From: Tetranychus cinnabarinus
Lineage: Eukaryota; Arthropoda; Arachnida; Trombidiformes; Tetranychidae
Length of the DNA stretch: 64,000 nucleotides
NCBI GenBank assembly: GCA_022266195.1
Contig: WHVY01000001.1
Span: 18,228,001-18,292,000 of the forward strand
Reading direction: 5' to 3'
Numbering within the stretch: position 1 is the stretch's first letter; every line of letters starts with the position of its first letter. Below, piece after piece: positions 42,497-54,600 of this stretch. The position numbers and the translations under genes are program-made. The notes below the pieces were generated by a model that worked only from the letters and a program-made list of their open reading frames with translations, made no database searches and had not been told where the DNA came from.

Positions 42497-45136
42497 TCAA
42501 TGATTACCTAATTGCAATGGGTCAGGTACAAAAATGCCTTGGGGTCTTACGATACAATTGACTTGAGCAATTTTTTCAGGCGGCTCGGGAGTGATTATTA
42601 TTAATTTGTCGTTCACCAAATCAATATCACGGACGATTGCTGATCCAAGATATTTATTTTCTCTGAGAAAAGGCAATATTTTCAAATTTACTTTCGGCTC
42701 TATTCCCCAAAATGGTTTGGCATTGGGATTGAGCTGGGAAAATCCAGGTGGGACGGAAGATGCGAATTTTGTTGATGAAGTTCCTGCACTGTCACTCAAA
42801 TCTTGGCAAGTTACAGCGGATTCATTTGCCATTGGATAAATCTTTCCAATAGAATTATCCTGATAAGTTGAGGTACTTGGTCTATTTTGCTCCAATAGAG
42901 ATTGATCTTTGGGTGAATATTGATCATTTTGAGGTAAATTTGGTTTATCTATTGAGCAAAGATGAACCCATGAGTCTTTTATAACATGAGGGATAAGCTG
43001 TTTATCAATTGGAAATTCGTACTGCACATGGAAATAAAGGTTTTTTAGGTCGAGAGTTATTACTTCAAGTTCATAGAAACTTTTAAAAAGTATTTCATCC
43101 ATAAGGCAAAAGTAAGCTAATTGGTTGTTGACACGATTGGTTCGAGCTTGTCTAGAGCATCTTTTAGGTGCGAATTCATTATATATCCGAATGTAATCAT
43201 AGTTGAGATAAGGTTTTAAGGAGCATTCAGAGTTTTCGGGCATATTTGGAGGGCCTCCGAAATCAGGTTTCAATGACCAGCCATCGAGTTGATTTACTGT
43301 AGCAGGATTACAATTAAAAGGAAAATTATCCTTTCCATCATATGGTGGTCTTTTTATTTCAATTACATGAGTCGGTTGAAAAATGCGTAGAACATCAACC
43401 ATTAAATTAATACCAAGCCCTTGAGTCCAACCAATAGTATTAACTATGATAGGTTTATCGATATCTGCATCAGGTAGGGAAAGAAGAAAAGTTTTCCATA
43501 AATGCTTTATCGCAGCAATGTAGAGATCTGGATTATTTTGAATTCCTATGCCAGCGATTGAACAACTGGCTAAAATATCCTTATTGAAGCGAAGACAATT
43601 AACAAATGGCGGGCTTAAGATTGGTTCTTTAACACAGATTGAATTCACTATGCCCGGTGAAGAAAACTCAGATTGTCCTGGATCACAATCGAACAAGAAA
43701 AGTTTATCTGTAACAGAACTGATTATTCTATTACTAAGATGACGAGTTAAACTGGACTTTCCACTATTACAACCACCAAGAAGAACTATCCTAACTCCTC
43801 TTGTCGATTTACCTATTCAAAAGATGAAAAATAGTTAATGGTCAAAATCCTTTTGAAATATTGAAGAAAAGCATAATTTAATAAGCCAATGGACAAACCT
43901 TTGATCGGACTTAGTGGACGATCTAAACCAGCTCGCGTTTCTACAAATAACAAAAAGAAAATATAATCAGATCAAAAGCTACAGAATATAAATGATGCTA
44001 TGAATTGGCTTACTCTGTGTGATATCATCTGATAATCTTTCCAACATGCGTGACCATTGACCAACAGGAGATTTTGTTTCAGAAAATGACAACTGAAACC
44101 AATGAGTAAATTCAACTTCTGGGTTAATGAACAATCGCAACGCTGTTAATGCCGGCCACCTCCATTTTTCTAGCGAAAAAATGAGTGACTCGGCCATACT
44201 AGAGTCTCTATTGACAAGATAATCAAAAATTTTTTCTTTGAGGGATTCTGATATGCCGAAAGAATCTAAAACTTCTGCTAAGTGATCCTTTGAAGGATAT
44301 CTTTGAAATTTCAGCGGATTGATACATATTTGATAGGAGCCAAAGCCAGTTGAAATGTGAGCTGATTCTTCCGGATTCAATGCGTAACCATCACAGATCA
44401 TAGAGCCAACTATTGTAGTAAGCTTAGCATCACCATATATGATTGAAAAATATTTGACTGGGCTCTTCTTTAAAACAATAATCGAATGGGACTCATTGAC
44501 ATCTAATATCTTCATTGCTTGGCTTTCGAGAATATCTTCTTGTTCCTGGGATAATGTTGAAACTTCTTGTTCACTAGCCGGAGCTTGTTTACTATTGTCA
44601 CGATTATCAGCTTCAACTTTCCTCCTCTTGTTGTCCGAACGTTTAGGAATACGCCTCTATGAAAAGAAATTTAAAAATTGAAATGAATTGGATCTAGCTT
44701 GTCGATTATTGACTTGAAGATTGCTGTAAAATTCAAATCTTAATTCAAATTTAAATAAACTTACTTTTGATTTAGTTTCGCTCAGAATCTGATTACCATC
44801 AACATCTGTGGATGATGAGTTGCGATGACCAGAGTTAACAGGAATAGATTTGATGATACACTCAGATGGAGATAAATATATTTGATCCAAGCTTGCCAAG
44901 GTTGAGTCTAACCAATCTGTTGATCCTTCACTGTCTCCATCATAATCGAAATAGTTAAGCGGGCCGTGGGAATCATCATCAGAATAATCATCATCTTCAT
45001 CATGGGAAACAATATTATGAGGTGAAAAGAAAACATGTGGTTGATTTTTGAGTGAGCGATGAGCACACCAAATCCATAAGGATGAAAAGGGTCTAGGAGC
45101 TAATTGTTTCCAGTAATTGCCACTGTAGGAGCTCAT
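42497..45136 (-). CDS. NOL9: Polynucleotide 5'-hydroxyl kinase NOL9/Grc3 (790 aa)
   Basis: Nucleolar RNA 5'-kinase of the Clp1/Grc3 family that acts in ITS2 removal during rRNA maturation. Four exons (45136-44765, 44656-44014, 43940-43899, 43812-42497) join in phase. The N terminus is acidic (DEDDDYSDDDSHG) followed by a basic stretch (PKRSDNKRRKVE), suiting nucleolar targeting. The kinase core has the P-loop GGCNSGKSS spanning exon 4, then LFLFDCDPGQSEF (Walker B-like) and PIIVNTIGWTQGLGINLMVDV. The family C-terminal domain ends with FLRENKYLGSAIVRDID and RPQGIFVPDP. Slightly longer than the human protein (about 700). All core motifs are intact. Confidence 0.93.
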
Positions 45137-46380
45137 TATTCATTGACTAATTAACAAAGAAAATGAAAATAAAGCAGAATTAAAGATAAAACAAATTAAC
45201 AATTAGATGTTACTATAAAATGATAGAATTAATCATTACAAATCTAAGGTATAGAAACATTTAAACTGTACATGTGGAGAAAATGATAATTTCAAATTAA
45301 GCGGTTCTTTATTACACACGCGTTGTCATGAGTTTAACCACCGAATTTCAACTCAATTGAAATGTTAATAAGAAACAAATTAAACAACAATCAAAATTAA
45401 CCACTAGTCAAGAGATTATGAAACGAAAGTAATTAGAGCTAAAATTTAAAGATTTTTATTCTAAAAATCAGTGCGATATATTTTCTAAAATAGTACAACT
45501 AAAATGACAATTTTTCTTTTGATATTCAAATATTAATGACGTAGCCTTTTGAATGCCAGTAGTAGGTATCTAATTAATCTTAATAACATCTGTAAATAAA
45601 TGAGATGAAAAAAACATTATTAGGAATTATTCGTAAACAATCTGTAAGTATATAGTTGCTGATTAGCTTAAACTATGTATATTTGCTAGCCTAATTGAGG
45701 TAACAATCACAATGGATTAAACTAACCCAGGCAAATCCATTGTTTGTAAAATTGAAAATATCAAACAATGTGAATCCTTTGAAAATAGTTAACTGCTCCA
45801 AGGAAACCAGAATTTTACTTCTTGATTGGAAATCGTTCATATAGCGAAGTAGGATGATAAATTTTTTATTGATTCGTTGCGTCTTGTAAAAAAGGAATAG
45901 AGATAATTAGACATTAATTATTTACGTGGATCCATTAACATGAACTTAGTTTATGGTTATTTGAGTTTTGACTATCAAATATCGAGATCGATTATTTAAA
46001 ATTGTATTAACAGCTAGACTATTAGATGTCTGAATTATCTCAATCATTACTCAATAACTTTTATTTCTTTGTTTTGACACCACTAAATTAAATAAGTATA
46101 GCGTAAACGATTTATCTGAAATGGCAGAAGTCATAATTAACTCAAATGGCATTTTTTGCCATTAATTTATGTTGTTATCATGTTGATCTTGAATTTATTA
46201 TTGGATATTGCACATGAGAACCTGATATTTTATGATATTTAAAGTTTCCAAAACTTTAACCATATATTATATTTTACTATATCACCAGAAATATCATTGA
46301 TTGCAAATACAGGGTTTCTCAATTCCTTTCAGCCATTCCTTAATCAAATTAGTTACTTATCTCCCTTCAGTCCTGTAAAT
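45137..46380. other. Intergenic, nothing recognised
   Basis: AT-rich, no open frame or repeat that I can interpret. Confidence 0.5.
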
Positions 46381-47661
46381 CTAACTGCCTAAAAACTGTA
46401 TAACCTGATTTTTGGATAAAAAAACTGATCTGATAAAATTGTTTTCACCCCAAATGTTCATCTGTCTTGTGATGTATTTAAATGCACATTTATTCATGGT
46501 TTTAGTTCTGCCACAAACTAGGTCCTGAAATTGACAGCTTAACGGACATACTTGGTGAAACATTAAAGCACCAGCCAAAAAAGGTCCGGCTACACAATAA
46601 ACAAATGCAGTGACCATAATAAATGCATAAGCAAGCTTCAATGGAAGGTGAATATCTGTAGCAGTTGTTAAAAAGCCAAGAAGACAAATCGTTGAGAAAC
46701 CGGCAAAAAAAGTATACAACTGATTTCGTTTCCAGAAAACGTTGAATTTCCTAATTTCCCAACATAATTCACCATGCTCTTGAATAAGATTGACCAATCG
46801 TCGGGCGACCTCATTTGGGATAGTAAAAGAATGTTTTGATAATTTTGAAACAGGACTGTGGAATGAAGTTGAAGCTCTGGATGAAAAACTTGAATCACTT
46901 GGTGATTTGTACTTGGCTCTAAAATGTGATCTAATAATGTGTGCAGTTTGTTTCTTGATTGAATCTAGTTGAATGATGACAGTTGAGAGGCGTAAATTAA
47001 TGTAAACATGGACAACAGCTAAACATGAGGGAAGTGTAAAACCAATAAACATGATAGTGAATGAATTACGGACATTATGGCAAAACCATAATGACCATAT
47101 AACAAGAGGACCATCATGGAATAAAACTGGAATGGATATACCAATGATTGGAAGTAATAGCAAGAACTCAAACAATCGAATGAAACGCATATAATAAGAT
47201 CGAAAGGTCAGAAATCTCAGTCTATCAACCCAATTGAGATGCAAAGAGTACTGGGAACGTGAGTTATGGCCAAGCTTTTCAAATTTGAATACTCGAGTCC
47301 AAAAAGGATAGTGACGACGATCAACATTTAAATGGAATGATAATTGACTGAGACCAGCAGCAATAGAGAAGATTATTAATAAAATGGCAAATCGATCACC
47401 TTCATGTCCATAAATACTAAGAGTATCACCATAAATAAGCTTATTTGTTTCTGGTGCAAAAAAGTAGATTAAACAGCGTATAAGAAGCACAAAAGCATGA
47501 AACATTTGAAGAAACGAATAAATCCACACTTTAGGGCCAACATTGACTTCTTGTTCGGGAAACGGTGATTTAATGTAAAAATTGCGATGACCGAAAAAAT
47601 TATCAATATTCCTACTTGAAGTAAACAAAGGGAAAAACCATTCAATAACCTGTTTGATCAT
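46381..47661 (-). CDS. Seven-TM gustatory/odorant-receptor-like protein (426 aa)
   Basis: A long frame with six to seven hydrophobic segments (for example FLQMFHAFVLLIRCLIYFF, AILLIIFSIAAGLSQL, FLLLLPIIGISIPVL, IMFIGFTLPSCLAVVHVYI, LYTFFAGFSTICLLGFL and AYAFIMVTAFVYCVAGPFLAGAL). A large Ser-rich intracellular loop follows the fourth, and there is a C-terminal basic tail. Length and topology match insect-type gustatory receptors, which are strongly expanded in some mites, but the classic TYhhhhhQF motif is not present, so the family call is tentative. A CCCTTTGCAG acceptor precedes the frame at about 47700, so a 5' exon probably exists; ATG 47661 is the first in the exon. Confidence 0.6.
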   Translation of the reverse strand: MIKQVIEWFFPLFTSSRNIDNFFGHRNFYIKSPFPEQEVNVGPKVWIYSFLQMFHAFVLLIRCLIYFFAPETNKLIYGDTLSIYGHEGDRFAILLIIFSIAAGLSQLSFHLNVDRRHYPFWTRVFKFEKLGHNSRSQYSLHLNWVDRLRFLTFRSYYMRFIRLFEFLLLLPIIGISIPVLFHDGPLVIWSLWFCHNVRNSFTIMFIGFTLPSCLAVVHVYINLRLSTVIIQLDSIKKQTAHIIRSHFRAKYKSPSDSSFSSRASTSFHSPVSKLSKHSFTIPNEVARRLVNLIQEHGELCWEIRKFNVFWKRNQLYTFFAGFSTICLLGFLTTATDIHLPLKLAYAFIMVTAFVYCVAGPFLAGALMFHQVCPLSCQFQDLVCGRTKTMNKCAFKYITRQMNIWGENNFIRSVFLSKNQVIQFLGS

Positions 47662-47706
47662 TTTGACCGATGACTGCAAATACTGGGGGAAGTACGTAAA
47701 CTGCAA

Positions 47707-48600
47707 AGGGTTACATTGTTAAACTTTGTGATTTTAAGGTTCTCACCGTAAAAATGGCAACTTTTCCCAATCTTACTCAATATTCAATGAATAAATGCCA
47801 GCTCATAAACAGTAACTTATTAAATAAAATTATATCGATTGTAATTGTTATTGACTGCATTGTCTTGAAAGCATTAATTTTACTTTGATTTTAATAACGG
47901 TTTCCATCATGCTCAACTATTGATTGAACTTGTAATTGAGGATGACTTTTTTATAGGTTACTAAAGCTGAATATTTTTCATAACTTGTGATTCAATTTAA
48001 ATTGTTATTCCCTATTATCATGCAATCGTCTTGATATCTAAAAAAAGATTTAACCTTGAATATTGCTTTTCTTTTTTCTTGATTCTTCAAAATTTTAATC
48101 ACCATTATACAGTTACACCAAACGTTTCATGAATTCAACAGCAAATCGGGAATAGAAAGAGATGAAATCGGATAACAATTACACTATTTTATTATTTATT
48201 AATATGTTAAAAGCTGTAAAATGACAAGATTTTTAAAGATCAACTATTAAATTTTCAACAAAACAGTTAACAAAAGGAGAAACATTTTTTGTCAGTTGAA
48301 TGAATGAAAAAACATGAAATGTAAGTTACAATTGCAGGATTCCTCCCATAATCTAATTTCATCTAATTCTAGGTAAATCAAATAATCATAGAAAGGTGAG
48401 ATTAAATGATGGAAATGGATTGTTCAATCTGGCTTTGAGTACAGTTGCAAGTTTGGCCAATTCACAGTCTCTTTGATTGTTTCAAGTTTAGTCCAGGTTT
48501 AAGTTGAGTTTGAGTATTTTTTTTACTAAAAGCATTAACAATGAATTTAAAAAGAAACCAAAATTATGCAGAAGCACTAATAAAGAAACAATTAGCCAAA
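47707..48600. other. Intergenic, nothing recognised
   Basis: Contains the likely 3'UTR of the Slo2 gene towards 48600; no coding signal. Confidence 0.45.
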
Positions 48601-51600
48601 TTAGTGATTAAGTTGCGATTGATGAAACTCTCCATTTCTTTGTCCCTCTTCTCTGAGTCCATTCCCTTCAACTGGAAGTTTAATTTGATTGACAAATGAA
48701 TTGTTAGCCGATCCAAAAGGTGTATGATGTTGATGGTGATGATGATGATAAGCAGGAGGAGGTTGATTGGGTTCACCTGGTGCTGAGTTCAGTTGAAGTG
48801 AAGGTACAATGGTAATGGTTGGAGGCAAGTGAAGTTGAAAGTCTCCGAGTTCCTCAGCTGTTCGCTCTTCGGAAATACTTTGATGTCTACTTGAGCCACT
48901 GCCAAGTGATCTTAAATCATCACAATTCAATCTTGAATCTTTCACTTGATCAGTATCAGTCATTGTCGAGGTTTTAGGTTGCAACTGTTGCACCGGCTGT
49001 GCCTGTCCTGGTGAGCCAGAAGCTGGACTTGCATTGGCATTAGAGGTTATCGAACCAGTTCGACTTCTTTTTCGTTTAAGTGAAGCCTTAGACACTCTTA
49101 TTGAATTTCCTCGAGTAAGAAAAGTCTTTTTACTCTTGATTGGCGAAGGCCTAATCAAATAGATGAAATCACCTTCTTCCAATTTTAAATCACAGCTTGG
49201 ATTGATTATCACGTATGAAATTGTGCTTCGCTTTTCTGAGACGTCATCTGAAGGAAAAGAAAATTTCAAATGATTAAAAAACCAAGAAAGTGTTTCATTG
49301 AATCTGCTCACCGTAATCTTCAATTGGACATCCTAAATCTTGCATCCGATTCTTGACCAGATTTGTAATCTCTTGACGTTCAATCTCGGCAGATAATTGC
49401 TGATAACGAGCTCGTTCATTAAAAATTGGAAACACAAAATCTAAATTTATCTGTAATGGAACAGGAAAGGTTCAAGAAAAACAATAGATCAGTTTGACAG
49501 TGAAATGATCGTAAAATCTTGATAACTTTGATTGACAACGTACTGTTGTTGCATCAGGAGTATGAGAACCTTGAGTTCTGTAAATTCCAATGGGAATTTC
49601 ACATGTTGTTGAGCACAATTTCTGGTATAACCTTCCATAGGTTCGTATCCATAGATCATCTTTGGTAATTTTCATTGATGACAGGAAACCTGATCCAGGA
49701 GCTTGATCGATACCAAGTAAAAGTCTAATTATGGTTATCATGTAATCTTTAACAAAGGCTTGATACAGCAAAGTATCCAACATTGAAGCACTAAATACGG
49801 AACCAGCAGCAAAGGGAAGTCGAAACATGTAAGATATGTGTGAACCTATTTCTCGTTCATGCTATACAACAAGATAGATTTAGATAAGCAATTTAATCAT
49901 AAATCATTATTTCATTAAAGGCTATAGGTTAAACTAAACTTACCTTTTCCATCTTTGAAAGTGACAGTGCATAAGTATCATGAGCACGGAATTGCATAAA
50001 TCTCATGTTTGACGATTGACTGAGTTCGGTAATTATTCGGACACTTGGAAACATTTTAAACATCGTTTGAACTGCCACAATTGTATTACAATCAGAAAGA
50101 AAGTCTTCCTCAGCTGAATTGGTTGTCTCTTTATTAACAACAACAACAGAGTCGGCAAGGTTGATACCAGCTTTGATCAGATCATCCAAACTGTTGAAAA
50201 ATGAAAAAATTTATTTACTAATTTGGTCAGTCAAATTCATTTAATGTCAAATTTAATAAAGTGAAGTATTTACCTGTCGATTGAACCCTGCATCCAGTAA
50301 ACAAGAGGAAACCATGAGATGGCGTCAATGAAAGCTTGGGTTGGTTCGGTTTCAAGTAGGATAATGATTGGTTGCAAGGATTTAACTGAATGAAAGTGAG
50401 CTCGAAGTGGAACTATAAAGTTATAAATTGCATTTGAGGCAAAATCGGCAGCCAAGATGATACAACGAGTAGGCCAGTTGTATTCACGGGCATGTTGATG
50501 GGAACAATGTTCACAATCAGCTGTTAACACCATGCAACAAGACGGTTTCTTTTCCTTTACAAGGTAACATAAAGTAGGACTGACACCAACATAAGGTGAA
50601 ACTGGAGGGAAACCTTTAACAATCCTGAAATTGAAAAAATTGAAAAAATTGAATCCATCATCTTTTACCAAATTGCCAATTACAACCCAAATTTCAATTT
50701 ATAAACAGCTATTATTTCTGATAAGCTAAGCAAATGTACATTATTATTTTTTTTCAAATTTGTATTCCAACGATTCTAAATCTTTCAGTCAATAAACATT
50801 CATGTATTTCAAATAAAATTCACATGCTTTCTTAGCATCAGTCACTTCAATTGGAATCGTTTTTGTTGAGATTTCAAAAAGTAGACAATTTAATTGGAAA
50901 ATAAGAAGATTATGATATTGATTAAGACAGGAATCAATGTTACTTAAGACAAGCATTTAATGCTTAGACATAATTGGAGTAAAAACTAATGGTTAAGATA
51001 AAGAATAGGAAAAATCAATAACGTTTCATTAATTTCATTGATATCCTAAATTGAATTTCAATTTTAACCAAATTTTGAAACAATTTACACTGAAAACTCT
51101 GATTAGAGTATAAATTGTATTGTTTATTGCTTCTTGAAATGCTTTTCATAAGCAGGGATTTTTCATGATATTTTATTAACTCCTCAAAATAGGAATCGAT
51201 TCTCAAAACTAACTGTTGATTTGATAAGAAACTTACTCAATGGCTTAAGCTATACTTATAAGTTATAATGAAATGTTGGTAAAGTTTAGGTTTAACTTAC
51301 TCTGAGCATTCAGATGGAGTTACCCAAGTTAAATCACAAAGCTTTTCTTTTGGTTCATCTTTTAATCCATCTTTAGACTCTGAATCTTCATCATCCAAGG
51401 AATCATCAAACATAACGGGAACAGCAGCAATAGAAGGCCTTCGACCTCGAGCTGCGACAACATCACTGGGCGATGAATCTCTTGAAGGCAAACCAAACTC
51501 AATTCTAGGCACTTGAAGGTGATTACCAGGTTTCCTTGTCATTGCTTTCTTTGTTTTAGCAGCAAAATCCGAGACTACTTTTTTAATTCTTGCAGGCGAC

Positions 51601-54600
51601 GAGTCTCGCCTCGATTTACGGTTAGAATCGAGGTCCATTGAAGAGCCAAAAATGGAACTGGATTTACGTCGATTACTGGGTGATCCACTTTGCAACATTT
51701 CAATCATTGAATTTTTCTTACTTCCAACCGAAAGACAGTCACCAGTTGAAATACTAGAGACAGACGACAATCTCCTAATAATGTCTTGTTCATCAGCTTT
51801 CAACAAATTTTCACCCGATTCATCACCATCACAGGTTAACCCAATCTCAATTGAACCACCAACAGAAAGGCTACTATTTACTTTAATAAGGTTATTATTG
51901 ACTTTGGATGTAACATTATTATTGCCATTATCGGATGTAGATTGTTGCTGTTGATTACCTCGACCAGGTTGACTATTCATTGAACCCAATCCATCTGAAT
52001 TGGGTGTTGGAAGGAAAGCTGAATTTTCCTCTTTTGTAATGTTCATGTAAAAACAGATATCAGATGCTTTTAAGATGTAACTTGGACCAGGGTTTAACAT
52101 GATGGGCCAGGTTCCCTTCATATCAGTTTGAACTCCAATTAAGGCCACTCCATATCTGTAAACAACAGAAGCAAGGAAAAAATAAGAATCAATTTTTCCA
52201 TGTATTGAGTGGAGAGAGATGAGAATATAAAAATGAACTTATCAATCAATATTTACTTACTTTCGATGTGAATGAAATGATGCATAAGTAAAACTCTTGC
52301 CTTCATATTCACCAAAAAATCGACTATCACTCAATCTTATGTGATAAATTTCATTTCCTGAACATTTACCATACAATCGATGCCATTCTTCATCTGATGT
52401 TTGACCTTCTCTAGATAAATAAAGTGTCAAAATAGATGAAATCAACTTATATCCAATCTATTTGCCATTGAACTTGAGTTTCAACCTTTTCCTGGTTAAT
52501 TCAAAGGCTAACAAGTGTAATCCAGTCAACTTACTGTCCTCTAGAAGTGTGAAGAAGCAAAGTGACCAGGGTTGAGGTTCCTGGACAAAGGCAATTGTTG
52601 GCCAATAATGCGTATTTAAATTCATCCTCACAGACAACGTGCTCTGTAAATGGGACAAAAAAAAGGTTCAAATTTAGGTTCACTTTCATTAAGGTGAACT
52701 ATTTTTCAACCCAAATCTGATATCATTGATAAAGTTCATTTTTTCCCATTTTCTCATTGATTGGTTTTCCCTTCTTTGTTCAACTCAAATCATAAAGATG
52801 ATTAATCTCAAGGGTTATATTTTATATAACATAAGGTTTTACATCAACAAAGTCATTTTCATCACTTTTTTCCTCTTCATTTTTGTCACTTCACTTCATC
52901 TTGTTAATAGCAAACTGAAACATCAATTGTAAAACTGGGAGTCAAGCTTGGATTGCCTATTAAATTTAATCACTAAGTTGATTGTCTCATTTTAACCTTT
53001 AATTCCCAATCGGATTATAAGTAAATAAAAAGAGCTGGTGATAATAAGAAGACAATTTTCAGATCATTTTGTAGACTCTGATTTTGTTGATGAAAGATTG
53101 TGAATCCAGATAGCATATTTAATTGAATTCCTGAGCTGAAACCAAGGTTTCTCATTAAATTCAAGATTTTCATCATTTACTAATCAAATGTAAACTCACC
53201 GGCAAAAACAACGTGAATCTTATTCTCAGGCCTGTAAATCTGTACATATTGAGGGATACTTGGAGCGAAATCACGAACAGCCCAAGACCTTAAAATAGTG
53301 TGTTCGTCCTGTTGAAAACAATTGAGTTAAGTGTTAAATCAATAGGAAAATGAAAATCGATTGAAGATCAAATAAGAAATTTTCTTTGCCAGGTTAAGTT
53401 TCAATTAAGGCCTTTGAATTTGTCAATTGATAGGTGATTAAATTTTAATTTAGTCAATTGAATCATCAATATTTAATCTTCCATCATTAATGTAATTGTA
53501 ACTTATAATTTAATGGGTAACTTACCGCAGCTCCAAGGTCGGCATAATTACGAGCTGCTAATATAAATACGGCTTCAGCAGCATCGACTCTGTTTCATTG
53601 AAAGATGATAGTTGATAGAGAATCAAATGAATTGTCATTGAATACCTGAAATGATATAATTAGTGATATTACATTAATACTTTACCTTGCTCTTGTAAGA
53701 TCTGAATCTTTCAAAGCTGATCCTTGAATGTAAATAACACGCTGAGCCCACATTGGAACCTGCAGTATCATCTTCATGGTAGTATCGAGTTCACAAGGAC
53801 TCAATAGAACAACGTAAAAATCCTTTTTGGAGTGAATTGATTTATAAGCAATTAAATGGATCAAGAAGAAGAAGAAAAACAAAATTAGAAGCAATCATGT
53901 AACCATCATCTTGTTCAATTAGTTGCTAACAGTGAACCTAAAGTTAACCAGAATCACAATTGTACAACCAAAGTAACCTTGCCAGCTAATAACAAAATAC
54001 ATTGAAAAGCTACCAGACGTTTGACCAAATAAACATCTAATTGTTGTTAAATAAACAGTTGTTGTGAAACTGGTAAATTGGGTTAAACTGGTAAACATTG
54101 AAGATACCTGTAAAAGTGGATGCGCATAAAATTCATTGAGAAAGTCCATGACGGTATCGGTGCGAAGTGTTGTACTGCAAACGACTACATGTTTCTCGGT
54201 TTGAGCTCTTTGAACGCTATAATTGCCACCAAGCTTTTGCCTTTCCATCCAAGTACAGGCCAACTGTTCAAATTGTGTCGGTAACACGATAAGTGCTACA
54301 CAAATCATTACCACCATGAATAGTTGAGAAGGCGTATTTTCAGGTGTGTAATCACCATAACCAACAAAAGCAAAGGTAACAACAACAAAATAAAGAGATT
54401 CAAAAAGGTTCACATTGCGTCCTCCGGCTCTTTGAAAATGTTGAAAACCACAAACACTAATCAAAAAAAATATAAATTGCCAGAAATTATAAATCAACAG
54501 CAATTTTGTCAATCCTTACCTTGTAAAAATAAGACATATTAAGGTTGTTATTAAAATTGTGAGTCGTTGTGATAAGGCTGATTGAGATTGTTGCATCGCT

